64,000 nucleotides of DNA, taken from the NCBI GenBank assembly GCA_964403175.1, contig CAYOFH010000004.1, forward strand, positions 3,569 through 67,568, written 5' to 3'. This DNA comes from Marinilabilia sp964403175 (GTDB lineage: Bacteria > Bacteroidota > Bacteroidia > Bacteroidales > Marinilabiliaceae). Below the pieces are notes generated by a model. The model ran no database searches. It was not told the DNA's origin and was given only the letters and a program-made list of their open reading frames with translations. The translations under genes and the position numbers were made by a program. This document shows, piece by piece, positions 17,601-25,835 of the stretch. How positions within the stretch are numbered: position 1 is the first letter of the stretch; every line of letters begins with the position of its first letter.

Positions 17601-17720
17601 GCCGGTGGCGATCCGGTGCCTATTCCTTCAGCAGTTTATTATTCTATTATAATAGTAGCTGTGTTGATAGGGTATGCATACTGGAGGAATGGGAAAATGA
17701 AAAAAGTAGCAAGTAGTTAA
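14643..17720 (+). CDS. ccsA: Cytochrome c biogenesis protein CcsBA (ResB-CcsA fusion)
   Basis: A 1025-residue fusion. The first part is ResB/CcsB: three membrane segments in residues 10-100, a long periplasmic region, and a fourth segment at about 440-460. A hydrophobic stretch ending in STVFAQ (about 475-490) then precedes a second periplasmic domain of about 210 residues. The last third is CcsA with several membrane segments and the tryptophan-rich haem-handling motif WGRYWGWDPKETWSL near residues 917-931. The system II synthetase exports haem and attaches it to CXXCH motifs of c-type cytochromes at the outer face of the inner membrane. It is followed immediately by a hairpin terminator. 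The organism therefore likely makes c-type cytochromes. Confidence 0.9.
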   Translation: MDRVVNFLTSRQLMGGLFIILSVVLAVATFLENDFGYTAARAMVYNTWWFELIFLVLAINMFGNLFAFNMWRREKFSVLLFHLSFFVIIVGAAVTRYLGYEGSMPIRENEISDTFFSLEAYVTVETTDENETEVVHEQVFLSPATPREFSEKVEINNQKYKIESVSFTPNAAIRPIQKSGSEPLVGILFSSNSGRQEYFLAPGERIRWQGSMFAFEPVDKRGVDFIVSRQGDETIVLEGTKTLQKASMDSGIRESVAPNTMIEIQPGTLFLSDNVKFTFSRFWPEAELAPVSIPDQGGSESADVVTFLISGPEEKHTLHVPGKKGMVGKAQKLSLSGGNIYVRYGSLPVQLPFAIRLNDFQLERYPGSESPSSYASEVTLIDERKDLKMDYRIFMNNILNYDGYRFYQSSYDRDEKGTILSVNKDFLGTFITYLGYFLMSVSMIWALFSRHTRFRQLLNKTNSIYQKRKSIGVIILLLFSSTVFAQEMPPRPEKEVANEFGQLWVQDKAGRIKPLNSLHQEIMIKLVKHNKFKGFNPDQMLLGMFTHPAEWQRVPLITVKHSELKKMLELSGKKAAFSDFFHADRRYKIKDLVDAAYRKNPANRDKLEQELIKVDEQVNVFYMAQSGTLHQIFPVNNKIEDPWLVPSKAPVGLSEKDSLFVTSSIPAFIVAGRENNTDRALLILKDIAEYQNSHGGELLPSETIRDAEILYNRLNIFMWLATFFFVLGIILVLYNIVGLVYPPVSKKSVDIVALWIIGVAFLYHSFGMALRWYVSGHAPWSNGYESMIFIAWALLLAGLLFSRRSPLVLSVTALFAGVVLMVSHLSWMNPEITNLVPVLKSYWLTIHVSVIIGGYGFMTLGALLGFMNLILISLQTKNNKVRLSMATDELTAINEMALIVGLYLMTIGSFLGGVWANESWGRYWGWDPKETWSLITILIYAFVLHMRMIPGLRGRMAFNTASILAFGSVIMTYLGVNYYLSGMHSYAGGDPVPIPSAVYYSIIIVAVLIGYAYWRNGKMKKVASS

Positions 17721-17730
17721 GGGCCACCTA

Positions 17731-17745
17731 TGCCCCTCAGGGGCA
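17731..17745. terminator. Hairpin between convergent genes
   Basis: TGCCCC, a three-base loop, then GGGGCA: a perfect short stem in the 28-base gap between the CcsBA gene and the TolB-like gene, placed to act on both strands. No U-run follows on the plus strand. Confidence 0.5.
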
Positions 17746-17748
17746 AGC

Positions 17749-19266
17749 CTACCACCAAACGCCGCTGTTACTTACAAAAGATATGTGTTTGCCATCGGGC
17801 GACCAGCTTGGCACATTAATGCTTCCCTGACCTCCGTAGAGATAGGCAATTATTTCGGGCTTACCACCATCTGCCGGCATCCTTCGCAGATAAACATGTT
17901 TGTAGAACGGATGGTCTTCGGCGTCAATTTCTGGACCGTAAGAGATGAAAACAATTTCCTTATTATCGGGCGAAATGTGTGGAAACCAGTCATTATATTC
18001 GTCAAATGTGAGTTGCTCCTGCTGAGACCCATCATGGCGCATACGCCAAAGTTGCATGGTGCCTGTGCGTGCTGAGTTAAAATAGATGTACTCTCCATCG
18101 GGGGAATACTCGGAACCATCGTCCAGAGTTTTTTGGTTAGTCAATTGAATTTCTTCTCCACCGTCCACGGAAATTTTGTAGATATCATATTGTCCGTTTC
18201 GTTCACCGGTATAGATAACGAATTGGTTGTCTGGCGACCATCCATGAAGGTAAGATGGGCTTTTGTCTGTAATGCGTACAGGTGTTCCTCCTTCTGTCGG
18301 CAGATGGTAAACCACGGAGTTGCCATTGTCATCAGTTGAGTGATGGCTGATTCCTATTGTTTTCCCGTCAAAAGTAAGCACATGGTCGTTGTTATTGCTG
18401 GTAGCAAACCCGGTTTCAATCTGTTGTGGGATTCCTCCGGTGGTAGGAATGCTGAAAAGCAAACCGTCACTGTTGTAAATCAGTGATTTGTTGTCGGGTG
18501 TCCAGTTGGGTGCCTGAATGGATATTGGAGAAGTAAAGATGGTTTTTCGGCGGCCTGTAGCCAGATCCATAACTTCCAAATGGCTTCCAAGATAATCCTG
18601 ATAAGGGACCAGTCCGGCCGGTGCGGGCTTCACAAAACGTACATTTTCAAAAACAGCCTTTTCAACCTGAGTGCTGTCATGAGAGCACACAAAAAGCCCG
18701 ACCATCATATTATCTTTCATATCATCCACTTCCATGGTGATAGCCCGGAATGGTTCACCATATTTGGCCACAGACATGATCAGTGTTTTACCTCGACGCT
18801 CCAGTTGAACCACATCAGGAGCTTCAACCTCTGATATTGATTCCCGGGTTTCTCCTTCCTGTTCACTTCTGTATTGCAATGAAGTAAGTCCATCTCCATG
18901 TATCACGGCACTGTAATGGGGAGAGCCGGGAGTTTTGTTTTCCCGCAGCATCCAGCCCATCTTGCGGTGCGAGTGATGCCCTTTTCCTTCATACTTCATC
19001 CGGGCTCTCAGAATAAAATTTCCCGACACCTCGCGCCAGGCATATTGAAAAGCATCTTCCTCAAACCAGATATTCTCGCCGCTTCCGGTAATGCTATAAA
19101 TTTGTTTTTCTGAATCGTAAAGAGCAGTTCCGTCCAACCCGGTGGACCCAATATCGTTATGCTCTGTGAAGATTCCCGTGTCGGGAGTTTGTGCATTCAT
19201 CATAAAAGGAGGGGTTAACAGGCAGAAAAACAAAACTGCCTTTTTTATCATGTGTATTTTTAACAT
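17749..19266 (-). CDS. TolB-like beta-propeller protein with an N-terminal lectin-like domain
   Basis: A 505-residue secreted protein (signal peptide ending near FMMNAQ; the ATG at 19251 would shorten it by five residues). Residues 30-215 resemble a concanavalin/DUF1349-type sandwich domain (IWFEEDAFQYAWREVSGNF, MGWMLRE). From about 220 there are repeated PD40/WD40-like blades: NWTPDNKSLIYNSDG, GWSPDNQFVIYTG, EYSPDGEYIYFNSAR, HISPDNKEIVFIS and SWSPDGKHISFVS. It is not the Tol-Pal TolB, as no tol genes are near. Bacteroidota have many such propellers, some in glycan metabolism; no substrate can be assigned. It converges on the CcsBA gene. Confidence 0.75.
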   Translation of the reverse strand: MLKIHMIKKAVLFFCLLTPPFMMNAQTPDTGIFTEHNDIGSTGLDGTALYDSEKQIYSITGSGENIWFEEDAFQYAWREVSGNFILRARMKYEGKGHHSHRKMGWMLRENKTPGSPHYSAVIHGDGLTSLQYRSEQEGETRESISEVEAPDVVQLERRGKTLIMSVAKYGEPFRAITMEVDDMKDNMMVGLFVCSHDSTQVEKAVFENVRFVKPAPAGLVPYQDYLGSHLEVMDLATGRRKTIFTSPISIQAPNWTPDNKSLIYNSDGLLFSIPTTGGIPQQIETGFATSNNNDHVLTFDGKTIGISHHSTDDNGNSVVYHLPTEGGTPVRITDKSPSYLHGWSPDNQFVIYTGERNGQYDIYKISVDGGEEIQLTNQKTLDDGSEYSPDGEYIYFNSARTGTMQLWRMRHDGSQQEQLTFDEYNDWFPHISPDNKEIVFISYGPEIDAEDHPFYKHVYLRRMPADGGKPEIIAYLYGGQGSINVPSWSPDGKHISFVSNSGVWW

Positions 19267-19988
19267 AGTTCTATGATTATTGTTGTTTTCAGGTCAGGAG
19301 CTTATGGGTCAATTCTTTGTAAATAAAGGTGGCACTCTGAATTAAGTGATTTAATTCCACTTTCAATAATCTGTTAACCTTCATCCTATTGCAGAGGAAG
19401 GGGAAAAACGACAAGATCTAGGTTAGGGCCTGCTAAAAAAGTTAAAAGGCATAATTTACAAGCCGGCAAATCGAAGATGTATTGGAGTACGAGATTTTGT
19501 CGGTGAAGTAAATTTTGGTCTTTTGATTAGCAAATTTATCTGTCTCAAATACAAGGTTATTGGCATTTTGTCTCAGAAAGTTTTGCATCTGAATGATTTT
19601 ACTGCTGTAATAAATTAGTATTCCATATTGTTTACGTTTTTCAGCGAGTCCTAAGTTAGTAAAAGTTTATGAGGATATCATTTGCATAAATTAAGAACTG
19701 TGATTATCTTAATGATGTAAGCTTTTTTGCAATAACAGTTCATTTTGCTTTTGGAAATCCAGTAGATAAATCTTAGATTTTCAATTATTTTTATCTGGTA
19801 AAACTTGTTTTCTGAAAAGATGATTGCTTCACTTTGCGCTAAAAAGGAAAATCCGGCAATGTCCTGTTCATTTACCAACGAATTAAAGCAATTTAAATAT
19901 TTCACGAGGCATTAATGAATTACAAATAAAGTTCAGGAAATCAATTCCTGATATTGCTATTATTCTAAACCTCTAAAAGATCTTTCTT
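19267..19988. other. Long non-coding gap, possible degraded mobile-element end
   Basis: About 720 AT-rich bases with no supportable gene; a 75-codon frame at 19678-19905 (minus) has no recognisable features. A stretch starting GGGCCTGCTAAAAAAGTT at about 19426 resembles insertion-sequence ends but no partner end or transposase was found. Confidence 0.4.
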
Positions 19989-20999
19989 ATGAAAGAAGCC
20001 TTATTATATGAACAGCTTAAGAATCAAAAGGTACAATGTCATTTGTGTGCTCATCATTGTAAAATTGGTCCGGACAAATTCGGTATATGCAATGTCAGAG
20101 AAAACAAAGAAGGTACACTTTACACTCACGTTTACGGACGAACTATGGCACGCAACGTCGATCCCATAGAGAAAAAACCGTTGTATCATTTTTACCCTGG
20201 CACTCGTGCGTTTTCGATAGGGACTCCCGGCTGTAATTTCCACTGTGATTTTTGTCAGAATTGCGAGATATCTCAGGTTGTTTCTCCGGAAATATTAACA
20301 ATGGGGCAGCCAGCAACTCCCGGAGAGATTGTACAGGAAGCTGTGAGCCGGGGATGCAAAAGTATTGCCTATACCTATACGGAGCCTACTATATTTTTTG
20401 AGTATTGCAACGATGTTGCGCCATTGGCGAGAGATGCTGGATTAAAAAATATCCTGGTTTCCAATGGTTTTATGACTTCAGAAATGCTTGATATGGCAGC
20501 TCCCTGGCTGGATGCTGCTAATATTGATTTGAAAGCTTTTAGAGATGAGACCTATCGGCATTTGATGGGAGGGCATCTTCAGCCCGTTCTGGACTCCATG
20601 AAAAAGATTTTTCACATGGGGGTCTGGCTGGAAGTTTCAAGTCTTATTATTCCCGGTGTCAATGACGGGCCAACTGAATTGTATGAAATGGCCCGTTTTG
20701 TAGCTGAAGAACTGAGTGTTGACGTTCCCTGGCACATCAGTCGTTTTTTCCCGGGGTATAAAATGGATGATCTGCAACCAACTTCAATGGAGACTTTACA
20801 TAAAGCCAGAGAGGCCGGAAAAGATGCCGGCCTCAATTATATCTATGTTGGTAATGTGCCTGCTTCGGCGGACCAAAATACTAATTGTCCCAATTGCAGC
20901 TCTGTGCTCATTGAACGAAAAGGCTATTATATTTTGCAATACAATATATTAAACGGTACCTGTCCTTCCTGTGGTGACCGAATTGCCGTAGTGGATTAA
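19989..20999 (+). CDS. amrS: AmmeMemoRadiSam-system radical SAM enzyme
   Basis: A 336-residue radical SAM protein. The N-terminus has CHLCAHHC and GICNVREN, then PLYHFYPGTRAFSIGTPGCN, and the iron-sulfur motif CNFHCDFC near residue 80 (the CxxxCxxC form). A C-terminal zinc-finger-like part contains NCPNCS and NGTCPSCGD. This matches AmrS, formerly grouped with pyruvate formate-lyase-activating enzymes. AmrS often occurs with AMMECR1 and Memo domain proteins; none is in this window. Its stop codon overlaps the stop codon of the convergent lamin-tail gene. Its substrate is not established. Confidence 0.85.
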   Translation: MKEALLYEQLKNQKVQCHLCAHHCKIGPDKFGICNVRENKEGTLYTHVYGRTMARNVDPIEKKPLYHFYPGTRAFSIGTPGCNFHCDFCQNCEISQVVSPEILTMGQPATPGEIVQEAVSRGCKSIAYTYTEPTIFFEYCNDVAPLARDAGLKNILVSNGFMTSEMLDMAAPWLDAANIDLKAFRDETYRHLMGGHLQPVLDSMKKIFHMGVWLEVSSLIIPGVNDGPTELYEMARFVAEELSVDVPWHISRFFPGYKMDDLQPTSMETLHKAREAGKDAGLNYIYVGNVPASADQNTNCPNCSSVLIERKGYYILQYNILNGTCPSCGDRIAVVD

Positions 21000-23839
21000 T
21001 GTTGCCTTACACCCAACACGCAGGTTTTTTTGCTGTTTTGAACTTTCCCGTCCGGGCAATAAACTCTCGCACCAATTAAATATACACCCGGAGGGGCTTT
21101 GGCGTGGTCATCGTTGGTTCCGTCCCAGGTTATGATTCCGGAAGTGCCCAGACTTTGGTTGTTTACCAGCTCTTTTACCTGATATCCTTCAGCATCATAA
21201 ATAATAAAAGTCCCCTTCCTGCCCGGGCTGTCAAATTGATAAGAGATAACTAGCTGGTCATCATTTCCGTCTAGATCGGGAGTGAAAATTTCAGGAGATA
21301 CAGAAAATAGTTTTTCCGGTGTCTCTTTCTTGTTGTTGATTTTCTGCGAATTGGCATATCCGGGAGTTCCGTAGTCTACCGTCGATGCAGCTGAGTGCCA
21401 GGTCATCGGATTTCCGGAGGATGCATCAAAACGGGTACGTTCCAAGGAAACACCCTTGGTTTCTGATAACATTGAAGAATGCAGGGATGGAGAATAATCC
21501 ATGCGTTCCAGAATGGTTCCGTTTTTTCGGGTGACAAAAACAGTTCCACCTTTACTCACAAAATTGGGAAAGCCATCAAGGCTTATGATGTTTGTTGCAA
21601 AAGGGCGTTCATAGTATTCTTTAACCCAGTCAGCATTGCCGGCATAGCAGAGATATGTTCCCGGAAGAAACCACCGGCATTTGTCTGATAATGGAATCAG
21701 TGATTCAGGTGTTCCGTCATCTCTGCCTCTGGACACACAGAGACTGTCAAGGGCCAGGATTTTATGTGAGCGATTGTACATTTCCACATAGTCACAGCCT
21801 TCTGTGGGTGGGTCATACAATAGTTCATTGATGATAACATCCATACTGTCGGTTTTTCCCGGGAGTCCGAAGCTAAGTATTTCAGAACCGGTGTAACCGT
21901 TACCGGCAAGGTCTGAGATGCCGGATGGCACCGATAAGTTTATCACCTCATTGGGGATTAGCTTTTTTTGAAATTTAATGCTTAAAACATTTCCATAAAT
22001 GCTGTCTAATGTGATTTCTTTAATGTCGATGTTCATCGGAGAGAGTTCAAATCTATCCTTAATTATGGTTGAAGAAGCGAGGGGTTCCCCAAAATTAATC
22101 ATCAGCATCGAATCGTTTTTCAGCCAGGAGTCAATCAGTCCAGGACCTGAAATATCGGGGTTGGAATCCTTTACTGAGTTTTCTGCTCCGGGAGTACCGC
22201 CCCGGTCATTGCTGCAATATGCCCAGTTGTCTACTGCGCCTGATAGATTATCGGCATCAATGCATTCCATCGACCATCCGCCGTCTTGTTTAAATTGAGG
22301 GCCGGGCAATACTCCGGGATATCTAAATGCCGCTGTAACCTGCCCCGATGGATTCAGAAGAACAATTTCTCCTCCATTGTTTGTCAGCGTTTTCCATCTC
22401 TCAGGTACCAACGCATCACGAAAATCTGTTTGTTCTGCTGTAAGAGCCACAAAACTGAGCGGGAAGAGAATATATTCAGGCAATTCAAATGTGTTGCCAT
22501 TTATCTTGATTGTCATTTTCTTAAGGTTGACCGGAAGGTCAGATCTGTTGAATAGTTCGATATATTCTGTGTCCGGCAACAGAGCTGTCGGTGAAGGATC
22601 GTGCATGATTTCAGTAAAAACCAGATCTGAGAATCCTGCTTCATGATAATAAAGTGGATATGGTCCTGAAGGTATGGTATCTCCGGTAGGTAAAATCAAA
22701 TTGTTGATGAGTAAAGAGGTCTCGGTGGCATCTGGAATTTTGTGGCTAAGGTGTAAAAGAAATTTTTTATCGCTCAGGGGTTCCACCTCCCATACCCCGT
22801 CATCTATGCCGTCTGCGGAAAAATTCTCCGGAGCCAGCGTTTCTTCAGGTATTGGTTGATTGAAGAGAATTTCGATAGTTGTGTAATTTAAAGTGTTAAC
22901 TTCCGACACATCCGGCGAATCGTAAGAATATTTTAATGTAGTGTCTTTCAGGCAGGCACCATATCTGTCACACCATCCTAAGAACATTAATTCCCCGTTT
23001 TGAGCATCAGGAAGTTTTTGTTTCAGATGAAGGGTAACTTTACTGAAAGTTGCGTCATAATCAATTTTGTGAATAATATTGGTTTCTGTTTGAGGAGTTG
23101 AAACGAAAGCTGATGAAAGTGTCTCGTCAATGGTTTCCGAAAATGTAAGATTCAGTATGTAACCGTTTTTTATCTGCATTGATTCGATGTGAGGCGGAAT
23201 GGTATCTTTGTATGCCTCGCCGGAAATTTCAATTGGCTCAAAAAAGAATTTATCACATCGAGTTTTTGTGTAATGGCAGCTAAATCCTGAATAGACAGAA
23301 GGAAAGCCTCTTGTGTGCGTTGAGGTTCCTTCAGTATGCCACCCGCTACCGGTATCGGTTTCCAGTTCCCATTTCCCTCCTCTCCGGCGGGTTACTCTGA
23401 CTCGTGCAATTGCAGGACTCGCATCCAATCGATCTTCTGCTCCTTTAATTAACAGGTTATCATCTCCGTTTTTTCTTTCCCACAAAGAGATATTGTCCTT
23501 GGAAGTACCTGCAATCAGATAAAATCCATTTTGAAAAGTTGCTGTATCATCTGTTGCCAGGTAAATCTGCAGGTAATTAGAAGATGACGGATTAAATTCC
23601 ATAAGAAATCCGGTTTCCCAGACTGCATTCTCAAATACATCTGAGTGATGCCATAGATATGCATTTCCGGCTGCTTTCGGGGCAATGAGTTGTATTACAT
23701 TATCTTCGGGATGATAAATGAATAGTGTTGTATCTCCTGACCACGGATCAGGAAAAAGTTCAAAAGAGGTGGCAGATCCCTGATGTAGAGGAAGAATGGA
23801 TGAGAGGGAGAAGAAAAGGTAGAAAATAATCGGCTTCAT
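20996..23839 (-). CDS. Lamin tail domain-containing secreted surface protein
   Basis: A 947-residue exported protein with a signal peptide (MKPIIFYLFFSLSSILPL). Residues 30-200 resemble a LamG-like sandwich. Two lamin-tail (LTD) domains follow: one with LVFTEIMHDPSPT and DTEYIELFNRS (about 405-550), the other with VIINELLYDPPTEGCDYVEMYNRS (about 655-790). Bacterial Ig-like stretches lie before each. The C-terminus has a FlgD/gliding-motility-like module (FSVSPEIFTPDLDGNDD, ITWDGTNDDHAKAPPGVYL). Such architectures in Bacteroidota are usually exported by the type IX system or bound to the surface, but no classic T9SS C-terminal signal is obvious. It converges with amrS, overlapping by four bases at the stops. 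Confidence 0.8.
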   Translation of the reverse strand: MKPIIFYLFFSLSSILPLHQGSATSFELFPDPWSGDTTLFIYHPEDNVIQLIAPKAAGNAYLWHHSDVFENAVWETGFLMEFNPSSSNYLQIYLATDDTATFQNGFYLIAGTSKDNISLWERKNGDDNLLIKGAEDRLDASPAIARVRVTRRRGGKWELETDTGSGWHTEGTSTHTRGFPSVYSGFSCHYTKTRCDKFFFEPIEISGEAYKDTIPPHIESMQIKNGYILNLTFSETIDETLSSAFVSTPQTETNIIHKIDYDATFSKVTLHLKQKLPDAQNGELMFLGWCDRYGACLKDTTLKYSYDSPDVSEVNTLNYTTIEILFNQPIPEETLAPENFSADGIDDGVWEVEPLSDKKFLLHLSHKIPDATETSLLINNLILPTGDTIPSGPYPLYYHEAGFSDLVFTEIMHDPSPTALLPDTEYIELFNRSDLPVNLKKMTIKINGNTFELPEYILFPLSFVALTAEQTDFRDALVPERWKTLTNNGGEIVLLNPSGQVTAAFRYPGVLPGPQFKQDGGWSMECIDADNLSGAVDNWAYCSNDRGGTPGAENSVKDSNPDISGPGLIDSWLKNDSMLMINFGEPLASSTIIKDRFELSPMNIDIKEITLDSIYGNVLSIKFQKKLIPNEVINLSVPSGISDLAGNGYTGSEILSFGLPGKTDSMDVIINELLYDPPTEGCDYVEMYNRSHKILALDSLCVSRGRDDGTPESLIPLSDKCRWFLPGTYLCYAGNADWVKEYYERPFATNIISLDGFPNFVSKGGTVFVTRKNGTILERMDYSPSLHSSMLSETKGVSLERTRFDASSGNPMTWHSAASTVDYGTPGYANSQKINNKKETPEKLFSVSPEIFTPDLDGNDDQLVISYQFDSPGRKGTFIIYDAEGYQVKELVNNQSLGTSGIITWDGTNDDHAKAPPGVYLIGARVYCPDGKVQNSKKTCVLGVRQH

Positions 23840-24002
23840 AGGATTAGGGTTTATTACTTAAAAGTATTAATTTTGTGACGATTGTATGGTATGGCCATGA
23901 CGAAACCTCCGGAATGAAAAAAGCTTCTTCCGAAGGTGTAATAAACCCGGCCAAATGCAATTTAGAAATTTATTTCGACAATGTAAAACTAATTATTGAC
24001 AC

Positions 24003-25016
24003 ATGAAGTTAGCTATTGTAGGTGCCAGTGGTGCTGTAGGACAGGAGTTTCTGAGTATTCTTGAAACAAGGGATTTCCCATTGGATGAGTTAGTGCTTTT
24101 CGGATCAGCCCGAAGTGCAGGAAAAAAGTACGCATTCAGAGGAAAAGAGCTGGTAGTCAAAGAACTTCAACACAACGACGATTTTAAAGATATTGATATT
24201 GCTCTCACCAGTGCCGGTGGTGGAACCTCTAAGGAATTTGAGAAAACCATTACCAAACACGGGGCAATCATGATTGACAATTCAAGTGCATTCCGGATGG
24301 ATGATGATGTGCCGTTGGTAGTTCCTGAAGTGAATGCCGCCGACTGTGGCAATGCTCCCCGTAATGTAATTGCCAATCCTAACTGTACGACTATTCAGAT
24401 GGTAGTCGCACTCAACGCCATCGAAGATATTTCACACATCCGCAGGGTGCATGTATCCTCTTATCAGGCTGCCAGTGGTGCCGGAGCCTCCGGGATGGAG
24501 GAGCTGGAGAATCAATTCCGTCAAATCGTCAAAGGAGAAGAACCAACTGTAGAAAAATTCACTCATCAGCTGGCTTTAAATATAATTCCTCATGTGGATA
24601 TGTTTACCGAGAATGGCTACACTAAAGAGGAGATGAAAATGTATAACGAAACCCGCAAGATTATGCATTCCGATGTGCAGGTTAGTGCCACTTGTGTGAG
24701 GATTCCGATTCTGCGGGCCCACTCTGAATCCATTTGGGTGGAAACTGACCGTCCGGTGAGTGTTCAGGAGGCACGTGAAGCTTTCGGGAAAGCCGACGGA
24801 GTGAGGGTTATTGATAATCCTGATGACAACGAATACCCCATGCCATTGTTCCTCTCGGGGAAAGACGAAGTTTTCGTAGGACGTATTCGCGCTGATCTGG
24901 CCAATCCCAACGGACTCACATTTTGGGTGGTTGCCGATCAGATCCGTAAAGGAGCGGCACTTAATGCTGTGCAAATTGCGGAATATATGATTAACGAAGG
25001 ACTGATTAAAAAATGA
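24003..25016 (+). CDS. asd: Aspartate-semialdehyde dehydrogenase
   Basis: A 337-residue NADP-dependent enzyme converting aspartyl phosphate to aspartate semialdehyde, for lysine, threonine, methionine and diaminopimelate synthesis. It shows the Rossmann motif VGASGAVGQEF (residues 5-15), the substrate stretch DNSSAFRMD (about 92-100), the catalytic cysteine in NPNCTTIQMV (about 126-135) and the SYQAASGAGASGM loop (about 155-167). The length is normal for the family. It is probably monocistronic or cotranscribed with the PAP2 gene 44 bases downstream. Confidence 0.93.
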   Translation: MKLAIVGASGAVGQEFLSILETRDFPLDELVLFGSARSAGKKYAFRGKELVVKELQHNDDFKDIDIALTSAGGGTSKEFEKTITKHGAIMIDNSSAFRMDDDVPLVVPEVNAADCGNAPRNVIANPNCTTIQMVVALNAIEDISHIRRVHVSSYQAASGAGASGMEELENQFRQIVKGEEPTVEKFTHQLALNIIPHVDMFTENGYTKEEMKMYNETRKIMHSDVQVSATCVRIPILRAHSESIWVETDRPVSVQEAREAFGKADGVRVIDNPDDNEYPMPLFLSGKDEVFVGRIRADLANPNGLTFWVVADQIRKGAALNAVQIAEYMINEGLIKK

Positions 25017-25060
25017 GATTATTAGATTTTCTGTGATTCTACCTCTATTGTTAATGAATT

Positions 25061-25759
25061 ATGGTAAAAAAGCTGATTGTATCGGTTTTTATTCTTTTAC
25101 AAATCGGGTTGCTCCATGCAGAGCAGCCCGATTCTGTTTACAGAATACAGGAACCGGCCTTTCCCGTTCTTGTTTGTCCTGTAATAGCTGCAGCATCCAT
25201 TGGTGCATTCTTTTTAGATGAGCCTGTGAGAGACCATGTTATTACAAACCCTTCGGGTTTTAAAAAAGGTTTTTCTGAAATTACAGATGTTTTTGGTGAA
25301 AAAACAATTGTAGTTCCGGCAGTAGCTGGCGCTTACGGATTGGGAAGATTTGTGTTTAAAGATCCTAAACTTCAATTGACGGCTTTTCAGTCAGCTGAGG
25401 CTATTCTTGCTACAGGCCTTATTACAGAAGGGATCAAGATTTCTGCCGGCAGGGCGCGTCCGTTCATGAATGAAGGGAACGATTCATTTCATCCGTTTAG
25501 CTGGTCCGATGATCGTTACAAATCATTTCCATCAGGACATGCATCCCTGGCCTTTGCTGTTTTTACCCCTTTTGCCGAGAATTATTCCAGGTGGCTATAT
25601 CTGATTCCGGCCTCTGTGACTGCAGGACGGGTATTTCAGGATAAGCACTGGGTAAGTGATGTGTTATTTGGCAGTTTCATTGGTTTTATTAGTGGCTATA
25701 TGTTTGCCCATAATGAGAACATTCAGTTATTGCCCGGTGGAGTGGTGGTTAAGTTTTGA
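25061..25759 (+). CDS. PAP2-family membrane phosphatase
   Basis: A 232-residue protein with an N-terminal signal or anchor segment (LIVSVFILLQIGLLHA) and the three acid-phosphatase motifs: KISAGRARP (about 126-134), FPSGHA (about 158-163) and GRVFQDKHWVSD (about 190-201), with the catalytic histidines intact. Family members dephosphorylate lipid phosphates such as undecaprenyl or phosphatidyl phosphates, or lipid A, at the periplasmic side. Which lipid is used here cannot be told. The C-terminal part after the third motif is short, ending with a few polar residues. Confidence 0.85.
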   Translation: MVKKLIVSVFILLQIGLLHAEQPDSVYRIQEPAFPVLVCPVIAAASIGAFFLDEPVRDHVITNPSGFKKGFSEITDVFGEKTIVVPAVAGAYGLGRFVFKDPKLQLTAFQSAEAILATGLITEGIKISAGRARPFMNEGNDSFHPFSWSDDRYKSFPSGHASLAFAVFTPFAENYSRWLYLIPASVTAGRVFQDKHWVSDVLFGSFIGFISGYMFAHNENIQLLPGGVVVKF

Positions 25760-25835
25760 TTTATCCTCACGAGAAATGGAGATGTCTTCCATACGTAATG
25801 AGGCAATCTTAATTTTTTAACCGGAAGTCAAAGGA

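Noticed and set aside
19678..19905. 75-codon minus-strand frame in a long gap
   Set aside because: No signal, motif or codon bias; AT-rich random frame.
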